Below the pieces are notes generated by a model. That model was not told the origin of the DNA. It did not search any database and worked only from the letters and a program-made list of their open reading frames with translations. From the NCBI GenBank assembly GCA_028753945.1, contig JAPNXP010000009.1:1798001-1862000 (forward strand): a stretch of 64,000 bases of DNA. The letters are read 5' to 3'. Positions 54,418-64,000 of the stretch are shown here, in pieces. This stretch comes from Hexactinellida sp. DTS-2022 (taxonomy: Eukaryota; Porifera; Hexactinellida). Numbering within the stretch: the first letter of the stretch is position 1; each line of letters starts with the position of its first letter. Both the position numbers and the translations under genes were made by a program.

Positions 54418-57246
54418 ATGGATAATAATAATAACAAAAACGACAGCCCCACACAGCCAGAACAGGACGACACTTCCCCTGTCTCGATCCCTGACCCACC
54501 ATCCGAACTCCCCCCGTCCCCTCCCTCAGCTGACCCGGCAGTCCCCTCTCCCGCGGAGCAGCCGGATACGGAGCCGCCCCCTCTCGAGAAGGGGGACTCC
54601 TCGGACCCAGACCCGGCGCCTGAGGCCGAGACTGAGCAGCCGGAAGGATCAGCTCAGGAGATCGACACACTACAGACCGAAGCGGAGCCAGCTTCCGAGG
54701 CCCCGAGTGCTGACAAGTCCACGCCAAGCGCCCCGCCCTCCAGAGAGACCTCTCTCGAGCCCCCTCCCGCCCTCGCAGCCCCCGACAGGGTGTTGGAGTC
54801 CAGAGGGAGCAGACTGTCCTCCGACCCGCCTTCGGCTATCGGCATGACCCGCGTGGTGACCCCTGGCTCCGAGGGCGCCATGCCGCGCCTGAAGGAGCGC
54901 GGGAGGAGCAGGGCCAGCGGCCTCCCCACCCCCTCGCGCGGCACCCGCACCCCCAAAGAGGACACCCTCCTCTCTCTCATGGACTCCGTCTTCCTGGCCG
55001 CGGACAGCAACGGAGACGGGACTCTGGAGGAGAAGGAGTTCTGGCGGCTGCTGCAGTCCCCTCTGCTCAACCTGAAGCTCACCAGCGCCGACGTGAAGCG
55101 GCTCCGAGCGCGGGTCAGGCCCGGGCCCAGCGGGTCCGTCAACTACCTGGAGTTCCTGCCCGCCGCGCGAGAGATGATCCGCTCCGTCTACCAAGACAGG
55201 CCGCGCTCCTCCGCCTCCAACTGGACCATGCTCGTCAGCCAGGAGGGCGCGACGCTGGGGTACTTCAACAAGCACTCTGGGGAGGTCCGAGACACGCCCC
55301 CGGAGGGAATCACTTTCGAGGATCCCAACCTGATCGAGGACACTATCTACGACTTCCTGGTGGTGATGGACGCGGATCAGAAGGGGATAATATCCGAGAG
55401 GATGTTCCTGGAGAGCATAGACGCCATGAGGTCGGGGGCGCTGGGGCTCATAATAACGGCCGAGGAGCTGGAGGAGATAAAACAGATTTTCCGTCTCCGG
55501 AAGGACCGGGTCCCCTACGAGGACATAATGCCGGTGCTGCTGGAGCTCATCTGCCGCACCTACCAGGTCAAGGACGCCTCGCACCTGAACTGGATCCAGC
55601 TGGACAGTCCGCGCGTGGGCATGTTCTGGTTCAACAAGCGGACGGGTCGCTCCAAGCGCGCCATGCCGCCCGAGTTCCAGGAGCTGCACCAGTGGTGCGT
55701 GTACCAGCAGCAGGAGCGCGCGCAGGAAATGAGCTTTGTGCAGCAGACCATCCACGACCTGGAGGCGGCCAACCAGGAGATCCAGCTGGGCCGGGCGCGG
55801 GTCGGACAGCTGGAGAACCAGGTGGCTCTCCTCAACGAGGAGATGGAGACCGTGATGGTGCAGCTGGACGAGACGGGGACCACCCTGGACCAGACCACGG
55901 CGCGCCTGCAGCAGAAGAGCTCCCGACTCGAGGAGGCGGGTGACAACCTTCTGAAGTCGGAGCGAGAGAAGGAGCAGCTGAGGAAGAAGCTGCAATCCGG
56001 ACAGCCCTACAGCGAGGAGACCGGCGCGTCCGATCTGCGGCGCGAGCTGCGACAGACGGGGGACAGTCTCCGGGAGACAGAGAGGAATCTAGAGAGGAGA
56101 GACGCTAGGCTGGAGGAGATAGAGACAGATGTCAGGATCCAGCTCGCTAAAAACCGCGATTTGGAAGAGGAGCTGCTGCGAGTGGGCGAGCTGGAAGGAA
56201 GGCTTCAGGGCACGGAGAGTCTGCTGGAGAAGTCGGATCTCCAGCTGGAGGAGAAGAACGCCGCCCTGAGCCACGCCCGCAGGAGTCTGCAGCTGGCCAA
56301 GCAGCGCAACCAGGAGCTGGACGAGGAGCTGCAGCACATGGCCGAGCTGCGGGAGAAGCTGCACCACTCGCGCTGCGAGATAAACACGCTCAAGAGCTTC
56401 CTGGCGTCCAAGACTGCGCAGGTGCAGTCCAGGGACTGCGAAATCGAGCGCGGCAAAGAGTTGATAGACACGCTTCAAACCAGGGACGAGAAGAGAGCTC
56501 AGATCCTGTCCATCGTGCTGGAGCGGACTGCCCGTCTCCAGCAGGAACAGAAGCAGCGCGACACAGCGGGCGCGAAGAGCTTGGCAGGGCGGCCTTCCTC
56601 CGCGGGGCGCGAGCGCGAGAGGACGCTCTCTGCGCCCAACACGTTCCCCTCTCCCGCGCCCCCTGCGGCCACTGGGCTGGGGACGGGACGGAAGAAGAAC
56701 CAGCAGTTGGCGAAGAGACTGGCTGCAGAGTCTCGCAACAAATCATTCGCGGGAGTTCTCCCCCAGCTGGACGGGAAGCCGGCTCAGAGGAGGAGAGCCA
56801 AACCCTCGTTTTCTCTGCCGAACAGCAGCGAGCTGCGCTACCTGACCAGACTAGCGGACGCCTCTATCAAGAAGGACTCCGAGCTCCTGAACATGCCGTT
56901 CTACGACGACCCGCCCCCTCCCCTCCTGAGGACCGGGGACAGGGTGCTGGTGGACGTGTCGAGGCCGGGCCTGAGCAGACTCACACCCCACGCGATAGCC
57001 GGACACGTCAAGTACGTGGGCAAGGTGGACAGCGCCTACATAGACAGCAGGTACTTCGTGGGGGTAAAGCTGGACGAGGCGCTGGGGGACTGTGACGGCA
57101 CCAGGAAGGGCAAGCGCTACTTCTCCTGTCAGCCCCTGCACGGCCTGCTGCTGCAGAGCGACCGGGTGGTGGCTGTTCTGGACAAGAAGACCCTCAAGTA
57201 CGTGCCGGTCTCCAGCAGGGGACACGCGAGGAACGAGACTTCTTAG
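54418..57246 (+). CDS. EF-hand, coiled-coil and CAP-Gly domain protein, single exon
   Basis: 942 residues. Residues 1-190 are Pro/Ser/Glu-rich and disordered. A canonical EF-hand loop DSNGDGTLEEKE lies at about 195-206, followed by a degenerate second loop (GPSGSVNYLEF). Two WW-like segments occur at about 266-295 (NWTMLVSQEGATLGYFNKHSG) and 390-420 (HLNWIQLDSPRVGMFWFNKR); they are only approximate to the WW consensus. About 430-700 is a long heptad-rich coiled coil. The C terminus (about 835-925) is a CAP-Gly domain: GHVKYVGKVD, YFVGVKLDE, GDCDGTRKGKRYFSCQP. CAP-Gly domains bind EEY/F tails of tubulin and EB proteins, so the product probably acts at microtubules or in cilia, possibly under Ca2+ control. 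I do not recognise an orthologous named gene. Visibly GC-rich. Confidence 0.82.
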   Translation: MDNNNNKNDSPTQPEQDDTSPVSIPDPPSELPPSPPSADPAVPSPAEQPDTEPPPLEKGDSSDPDPAPEAETEQPEGSAQEIDTLQTEAEPASEAPSADKSTPSAPPSRETSLEPPPALAAPDRVLESRGSRLSSDPPSAIGMTRVVTPGSEGAMPRLKERGRSRASGLPTPSRGTRTPKEDTLLSLMDSVFLAADSNGDGTLEEKEFWRLLQSPLLNLKLTSADVKRLRARVRPGPSGSVNYLEFLPAAREMIRSVYQDRPRSSASNWTMLVSQEGATLGYFNKHSGEVRDTPPEGITFEDPNLIEDTIYDFLVVMDADQKGIISERMFLESIDAMRSGALGLIITAEELEEIKQIFRLRKDRVPYEDIMPVLLELICRTYQVKDASHLNWIQLDSPRVGMFWFNKRTGRSKRAMPPEFQELHQWCVYQQQERAQEMSFVQQTIHDLEAANQEIQLGRARVGQLENQVALLNEEMETVMVQLDETGTTLDQTTARLQQKSSRLEEAGDNLLKSEREKEQLRKKLQSGQPYSEETGASDLRRELRQTGDSLRETERNLERRDARLEEIETDVRIQLAKNRDLEEELLRVGELEGRLQGTESLLEKSDLQLEEKNAALSHARRSLQLAKQRNQELDEELQHMAELREKLHHSRCEINTLKSFLASKTAQVQSRDCEIERGKELIDTLQTRDEKRAQILSIVLERTARLQQEQKQRDTAGAKSLAGRPSSAGRERERTLSAPNTFPSPAPPAATGLGTGRKKNQQLAKRLAAESRNKSFAGVLPQLDGKPAQRRRAKPSFSLPNSSELRYLTRLADASIKKDSELLNMPFYDDPPPPLLRTGDRVLVDVSRPGLSRLTPHAIAGHVKYVGKVDSAYIDSRYFVGVKLDEALGDCDGTRKGKRYFSCQPLHGLLLQSDRVVAVLDKKTLKYVPVSSRGHARNETS

Positions 57247-57414
57247 CTGCGAGGTAACCCTGTCTCTTTTTACTTTTCTACTCAAATAATATTATATTTA
57301 TGTATTTATGATGTATTCCTGTAGTTGGCATATATAGATAATTTATTTTCTAAGTTACAACTGTTTATGTAGAGCTGGAAAGAGGTTTCCTAACCTTTTC
57401 ACAAAATCTTGATA

Positions 57415-57608
57415 CAGTCAGGTCTGCTTATTATGAACAAGATTTCGTCTGCTTAATATGAAGATTTTTTATTATGAACAAACCCTATGGTCCCAATTTA
57501 ACAACTTACATAGGGTTTGTATTAAGTTGAGTTCGTTTATTATGAAGTCTCTCTATTATGAACACAATTGTTGGTCCCTTGAATGTTCATAATAAAAGAA
57601 CCTGACTG
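57415..57608. repeat. Pogo-like MITE (TA target)
   Basis: CAGTCAGGTCTGCTTATTAT and ATAATAAAAGAACCTGACTG are inverted, with TA at 57413-57414 and 57609-57610. The interior repeats the terminal motif. A further pogo-like end (cagtagactcttg) stands at about 57688. Confidence 0.8.
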
Positions 57609-58006
57609 TATTATAAACTGAATTAACATTACATGTAATTGGGTAATTTTTTTAGATCGCACTTATTACACTATTAGTTTCTAAATACAGTAGACTCTTG
57701 TTTATTAATAATACGAACACCACCGCCGAAATTGTTTTATTTTCATGAAACTCGTATTAACCAGATTCACTTGCATGTTTATAGGCTAGGGGAATTAATT
57801 AAACTTGTATTTGTACTTAACGCCTCACTCGTGTTTATATTAGCGATAGTTTTTGTAGTTTCTAATGAATATGGATACTCTCATTCCTTTATTATTGAAG
57901 CATTGAATAAATATAATTTTATGTGTTGTACCAAGTGCGTATTGCCATTCATATTTTATATTGAATTACGACTGACATAGTTTACACTAGGTGTATAGCA
58001 CAGTAG

Positions 58007-59260
<1,254 letters not shown>

Positions 59261-59811
59261 TAGTATGTAGTAGTCTAGAAAATATACAATGTGCCTTAGG
59301 CAGTGTAGTATAGATGAATGGTTAGTTTTAAAATGCTAATATTCCCGCGCACATACAAGCCACTTACAAATTCACAATACATTAATTAGCTTTGACTATT
59401 TTATTTGCATAATTACTATTAGTTCTTACGAGTCTGAAGATAGATAGCGCAATGAGCTTGAGAATGGAGTGCTATTCTAATGCAGAGGATTCTCTTTAAA
59501 GTACTATTTAGTATTTAGTGTTAAATTTGATTATTGACAATTAGAAAAGTATACATATTATAGTCACTCTTTGTATTGAGTATTGACATTTAGGCTGGTA
59601 GAACTCTCTTGTAGCACCAGTCGTAAATACAGAGTACTCCGGTTAATTAGGCCAACATTTCACAGCATTTACGGAACATAGTTTGGCTTGCAATATTTTC
59701 TGTTAATTGGGTCAAAAGTTTCATAACACACTCGATCCAATTGACCCAATTGATACGTCTTGACGTATTGACATACCCTATAATCTAATGTAATAATCTA
59801 ATGTACGGATA
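59261..59811. other. Spacer 3' of PRMT1 with a MITE remnant
   Basis: AT-rich. At 59632-59760, ccggttaattaggccaacat and following sequence match about 43357-43450, ending with cccaattgatacg. No gene recognised. Confidence 0.5.
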
Positions 59812-59975
59812 CAGTAGATGTCGGATATAAGTACACCGGCTATAAGAACACTATGTTGGAAAACGGTTGCCATATACTCTATATAATTTATGTCGGTTAT
59901 AAGAACATGCCGGTTATAAGCACACTGCACACTATATGCAGTTCCCGACGATGTGCTTATAACCGGCATCCACTG
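59812..59975. repeat. Pogo-like MITE (TA target)
   Basis: CAGTAGATGTCGGATATAAG and CTTATAACCGGCATCCACTG are inverted, with TA at both flanks (59810-59811, 59976-59977). The interior repeats cggttataagaaca. Confidence 0.85.
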
Positions 59976-60135
59976 TACTAATATTTGGTTATTAATTTTA
60001 TTTTATTATTCATACTAACAATTCTATATTATACAGCGTGTTGCATGTTGTACCCTTCTCCATTTTATTTTCTGTACCAGCTGTGTACAGAAGTACCTAT
60101 TTAATCTCTTCACATTATTGGTTAGCATTAGATAG

Positions 60136-60766
60136 ATGGCTGCTCCAAATGACTCCGTTTCTATATTCCAAAGATTGAGAGAACAGATTGAGTTGGAATT
60201 TAATACAATACTTGCCCTCTTGTCAGATAAAAAATCTAAACTATTTTCTTTTCTCGATACTCATGAATTCGATTTCAACAATTCAAACAGACAGATCAAT
60301 GATAATATAGGTTGGATAAATGAATTGTTTTTGTTTTCACCTATTCGAACCCTTAGGACTATAAATAGTATAACTTCAGTTGTTTAAATAATTATTATAT
60401 TTTTTAGAAAGACTGAATAAACTGCGGCACATTACTGAAGAACTCCTTATCCCCAACAACCTAGGAAATACACAAGAAATTATTGTACATGAAATAGACT
60501 TAAAACTGAATGAATTAAAGATTAATAAAAGGAAGGACCCAATCTTCTCTCTAGAATGTGACATAAAAGGTTTAAGAGATTTGATTGAGAAGTTTGAAAT
60601 TAAGATTGGGATTTTTCACCCTCTAAGCCAAGAGTTAGTTTTGGTATCGAGTCAAGATCTTCTATCTATTAACCCTACCGCACCTGGAGCCTCTCAACCT
60701 ATACCGAGTCAGACAATGGACCATGTTCCTTTCTCTACTCAGAGTGATCTGGAATCTGATTGGTGA
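60136..60766 (+). CDS. Small coiled-coil protein, function unknown (2 exons)
   Basis: Proposed exons are 60136-60310 and 60408-60766, with a 97-bp intron (donor GTTGGA, acceptor TTTTTTAG). They join in phase 1 to give 177 residues. The product starts MAAPNDSVSIFQRLREQIE and is heptad-rich helix through about residue 125 (LEFNTILALLSDKKSKLFSF, then RLNKLRHITEELLIPNN and LRDLIEKFEIKIGIFHP), followed by a Ser/Pro-rich acidic tail ending LESDW. The helical part recalls the coiled coil between B-box and C-terminal domain of TRIM-type proteins, but no RING, B-box or NHL motif is present. It could be a gene fragment or a small stand-alone gene. The donor is weak; without splicing, the first frame ends at 60387. 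Confidence 0.5.
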
Positions 60767-60957
60767 TTGTTGGCAAACAGAACACAAAACGAACAGATAC
60801 ACGAATACTTAACTGATAGTTTATTTTTATTTTTATTTTTATTTACTAGAATTTCAACTCGCTCACTTAGAAACTGCTTTATTTTTCTCAAACAATGGTA
60901 AGAGATATATGTGTCAATTTGCTGAGTTACAGGCGACTCTCCTTAAGCCTTAAGCCG

Positions 60958-61229
60958 ACCATACACGATGCATTTTTGTGGCATCGTGTATGTTGATTTT
61001 AATGCAACAAAATTTAACGCAACTTTTAGTTTTTTATTGTGTTACATGCAAATTTTGTAGCATGGAACAAAGTTATGTTTATGTTGAGTTTCATGCAACT
61101 TTATTGTATTAAAACTTGTTGTATGGAAGTCAAACTGTGATTTTATGCAACCTGTTTTACCATCTATTTACCTAGTTGCAAACTTCCAATAGTTGCTTAC
61201 AACGAAGTTGAATCGTGTATGGTGGGCTT
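60958..61229. repeat. MITE, ccaccatacacgatgc family, long copy
   Basis: gccgaccatacacgatgcat at the left and gaatcgtgtatggtgggctt at the right are inverted. The interior repeats ttgttgcat/atgcaac-type words. Immediately after it, 61233-61300 contains an inverted pogo-like terminus (cgggcttcactg). Confidence 0.65.
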
Positions 61230-61467
61230 TAGTACGAACAATAGGAGACCGTTAAAAATTTATTCGCCTTATCCGACATTCGTACAAACGGGCTTCACTG
61301 AGAATACGAATGTTTTGATGGGGACCGAAAGTGTTGTAATAATTAATTAATAATTATATAATATTCGTAACAACGAGAGTACTGTGTATGAGTAATGTTA
61401 TAATTGCATATTTGGCGCATGCAGATCTACTGCTTATATTATATTTATACTCTGACCCACTGGCGAT

Positions 61468-64000
61468 ATGAACATCTGGCCCGAGTGGACCGACACTGAA
61501 GAGGCGAAAGGCAAGGCCGGGAGAGGAGCGCCCGCTCTCTTCGAGGACGCGGAGTCCTTCGAGCTGCCCCCTGGGCTGCTGCGCGCCTGCGAGCAGTGGA
61601 AGCGGCCCTCGGAGCTGCTGCCGGAGGAGGGCAGCGAGGAGCCGCTGACGCCGGTCATAGTGGAGACCGAGACCACCCAGCTGCTGGACCTGGTCAGCTC
61701 CAACCTGCACCTGTTCCCGCTCAGCGAGCTGGTGCGCTGGATCGTCTGCCAGCTGCAGGCGCTCTGGCAGCAGCGCGACGTGTTCCTGGCCAGTCCCACG
61801 AGCCCCCCGGACGCGGACAAGGTCCAGTGGAGACCGTGGGACCACATCTACCCCCAGAACAAGGGGACCCCTATCCTCTCGGCTAACGGCAAGTACGCGG
61901 TGCGCCTCTTTTGGCTGAACAGCTGGCGCCGCATCACCATAGACGACCTGCTGCCGATAGACCTGGACGGGCGGCTCCTGCTGCCCTCCTCCACCAACCC
62001 CTGCGAGATCTGGCCCGCCCTGCTCTCCAAGGCCATCCTGAAGGTCGCCTCTCTCGACTACAACTCCCCCTCCTCTCGCGGGGACTTCGGGGAGGCTAGC
62101 GTCGTGTACATGCTCACTGGCTGGTGTCCCCAGCGGATCGGCACGCAGGAGCTGAAGAGCAGCGACCGTCTGTGGCCGCTGCTGCTGCGCGCGCTGCCCC
62201 TCTGGAAGCCCCCCTCCGAGAAGGGAGCCAAGAGCCCCGTGCCCTCCCCGGACAAGCAGGAGCCCTCCGGACTAGAGTCCAACTCCTCGCGGGCCTCCAT
62301 GAAGGGGAAGCCAGCTGCAAAGGGATCTGCTAAGGGCGACAGCAAGAAGCCCGCCTCGCGAATGGGCGGACAGGGAAAGAAGCAGACCGCTGAGGTCACG
62401 GATAAGCTGGAGCAGCTGGACAAGTTCGCAAAGCTGAACCCTGGGGGCGAGCCCGAGCACCCCTCCACCTGTCTCCTCTTCGCCACCTACAAGTCCGTCA
62501 GTGAGTGCGTCAGCTCTTTCGAGGCTAAGAAAAACGCAGAAACCTCCTCCTTCATGAGAGGCAACCAGATCCCTCCCGACCAGTCGCACCCGCTCCAGCT
62601 GATCGAGGTGCGAGACCGGCCGCTCAAGCCCCCAGAGACCCCTCCCCCGTATCCGCCCAAGAAGTTCCCGCGCTACCCGGGCCACAGACACCGGAGAGAG
62701 AACCCGTTCGACGACCGGCTGCCCCCGCCCACTCCCCCCAAGGAGCCGCGCTTCATTCGCCTGCAGTCCGTGCTGGCCGGCACCTGGCAGCGCCCCGAGA
62801 AGGAAGTGGTGAAGCAGCCGCTGCTCGTGAGTCTGCTGGAGAAGGTGCGGGAGAGCGAGCGCACCAAGGATAGGATCGGGAAGAGAATGAGCATCGACAT
62901 CAACGCAGTGAGTGATGTGAACGAGACTCCGCCGAAGGAGATGGACATGTGGATAGAGTTTGAAGAGTTCCTGCGTATCTTCTCCGCTTTCTACATATTC
63001 TACAGACCGGACGTATACCGATACGATGAGAAGATTGAACGGGTGTCCCCCTACGCCCTCAAGGCCGGCGCCAGGGCTGCGAGCGGCACGAACTCGCGCA
63101 CGCCTCTCTCCACGCACAAGTCATCCGTCATCAGCCACTACGCCATCGACCCAGTGTCCGAGTCCAGACTGCTCTACGTGGACAGCAGCCAGCCCATCCA
63201 CGTTCTCATCTCTCTCAGCGCTTTCGTCAACTGGAAGACCAAGTCTCAGGGCAGCCTCGTGTTCCAGAAGAGAACCAAGGTCATCCTGCGTCCCACCGCC
63301 ACGCCCTCCACCCGCTCCACGGAGTCCGTGCACCGCATTCAGAGACTCGGGCCCCCCTCTGTCGACAAGCAAGAGGTGCTGGAGACTAAAGAGGCGTGGG
63401 TACGAATCGTCCCCTACGATTGGAGGGTGCTGGGCGACAGCCGCCCCCTCCACATCCTGCAGACGTCAGCAGTCAGCTCCTTCCTCCTCTCGCTGCCGCC
63501 GGGCCGCTACGCGTACAAGCTCTCTGCCCAGTCGCCCATCGGCATGGTGCTCACGCTGCGCTCCCACAGCAGGTTCCGCCTCGTGGAGGAGGAGGAGCTC
63601 CTGGCGCTGCTGAGGGGCCCGCCCGCCGCATTCCAAGCGGTATCCAAGAAAATGTTCGATCACATATTCGAAGTGGCTCTGCCGAAGCTGCGAGACGTGG
63701 AGGAGTTCTCCCGAGTGCTGACGAGTCGCGACTTGTCTCCCATACAGGGACACCACTCGGACATGTGTCAGGCTCTGTTCGACAGCCTCACGAGCGGGAA
63801 GGAACAGCTGTGTCTGATTAGTTCCAAGTACTTGCTTTGCAAACAGTTCCTGTTGGACACCTTCAGGCGCTTGGACCCGGGTCTGCAGGTGGACACCTCT
63901 CTCTCCTACAAAGCCGTGTCTCACTCCGAGGAGAGACAGCTCAGCGAGGAAGAGAAGACCAAGGTTCGGAAGCTGCAGTTCTACTACAGGGTGCACCGGA
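61468..64000 (+). CDS. ADGB: Androglobin, 5' part (continues beyond the window)
   Basis: 844 complete codons are open to the window edge, with no intron. It starts MNIWPEWTDTEE, close to the human LWPEWSE segment. The calpain-like domain follows: ELVRWIVCQLQALW, WRPWDHIYPQNKG, GKYAVRLFWLNSWRRITIDD, LLLPSSTNPCEIWPALLSKA and VVYMLTGWCPQ, which align with androglobin rather than classical calpains. A Lys/Ser-rich linker and a long middle region with EFEEFLRIFSAFYIFYRPDVY follow. The permuted globin domain and IQ motif expected later are outside the window. Androglobin is a chimeric calpain-globin protein linked to cilia and sperm formation in animals. The first ATG is used; an upstream exon remains possible. 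GC-rich. Confidence 0.9.
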   Translation, partial: MNIWPEWTDTEEAKGKAGRGAPALFEDAESFELPPGLLRACEQWKRPSELLPEEGSEEPLTPVIVETETTQLLDLVSSNLHLFPLSELVRWIVCQLQALWQQRDVFLASPTSPPDADKVQWRPWDHIYPQNKGTPILSANGKYAVRLFWLNSWRRITIDDLLPIDLDGRLLLPSSTNPCEIWPALLSKAILKVASLDYNSPSSRGDFGEASVVYMLTGWCPQRIGTQELKSSDRLWPLLLRALPLWKPPSEKGAKSPVPSPDKQEPSGLESNSSRASMKGKPAAKGSAKGDSKKPASRMGGQGKKQTAEVTDKLEQLDKFAKLNPGGEPEHPSTCLLFATYKSVSECVSSFEAKKNAETSSFMRGNQIPPDQSHPLQLIEVRDRPLKPPETPPPYPPKKFPRYPGHRHRRENPFDDRLPPPTPPKEPRFIRLQSVLAGTWQRPEKEVVKQPLLVSLLEKVRESERTKDRIGKRMSIDINAVSDVNETPPKEMDMWIEFEEFLRIFSAFYIFYRPDVYRYDEKIERVSPYALKAGARAASGTNSRTPLSTHKSSVISHYAIDPVSESRLLYVDSSQPIHVLISLSAFVNWKTKSQGSLVFQKRTKVILRPTATPSTRSTESVHRIQRLGPPSVDKQEVLETKEAWVRIVPYDWRVLGDSRPLHILQTSAVSSFLLSLPPGRYAYKLSAQSPIGMVLTLRSHSRFRLVEEEELLALLRGPPAAFQAVSKKMFDHIFEVALPKLRDVEEFSRVLTSRDLSPIQGHHSDMCQALFDSLTSGKEQLCLISSKYLLCKQFLLDTFRRLDPGLQVDTSLSYKAVSHSEERQLSEEEKTKVRKLQFYYRVHR

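Overview
This is a piece of nuclear DNA from an invertebrate animal. The DNA between genes is AT-rich and full of mobile elements. Coding regions carry spliceosomal introns (GT..AG, many only 50-100 bp), and the gene set is metazoan: V-ATPase subunit E, a P2X receptor, PRMT1, ARGLU1, TMEM33, an astacin with thrombospondin repeats and androglobin. P2X and androglobin together point to an aquatic or early-branching lineage, but nothing seen here fixes the phylum. No bacterial-type operons, CRISPR arrays, rRNA or tRNA genes were seen.

Layout. 1-7.7 kb: a foldback element, a single-exon FG-GAP propeller membrane protein, a two-exon FUNDC1-like mitophagy receptor, and three-exon V-ATPase subunit E. 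7.7-16.2 kb: repeats, including a nearly complete DIRS-type tyrosine-recombinase retrotransposon (10847-14957) with inverted terminal repeats and an internal complementary region, then a small unrecognised minus-strand ORF. 18.1-31.2 kb: four closely related membrane-anchored short-chain dehydrogenases (RDH11-14-like). The last two lie in a tandem duplication whose halves later received different transposons: a decayed Phantom-type MULE in one and a 1.33-kb perfect-TSD palindrome in the other. 31.5-34.5 kb: a three-exon CMC4-like twin-CX9C gene that needs a 21-nt microexon, whose stop lies only 9 nt before, and in frame with, the TMEM33 start. 34.8-40.1 kb: two tandem HSD17B12-like reductases separated by a GT-microsatellite cassette and hAT-like MITEs. 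43.8-53.1 kb: a GPI-anchored-looking astacin/TSP1 protease, a two-exon P2X receptor and a five-exon ARGLU1. 54.4-64 kb: an EF-hand/coiled-coil/CAP-Gly protein, PRMT1, a small two-exon coiled-coil gene, and the 5' 2.5 kb of androglobin running off the window.

The genes do not form one pathway. The clear functional groupings are lipid/retinoid oxidoreduction (six SDR genes in two tandem families) and mitochondrial or ER membrane functions (FUNDC1, CMC4, TMEM33). Two gene classes differ in build: long, visibly GC-rich, intronless genes (FG-GAP protein, CAP-Gly protein, PRMT1, the visible part of ADGB) and AT-richer genes with introns. Exon boundaries, TSDs and inverted repeats were read by eye; no similarity search was run.
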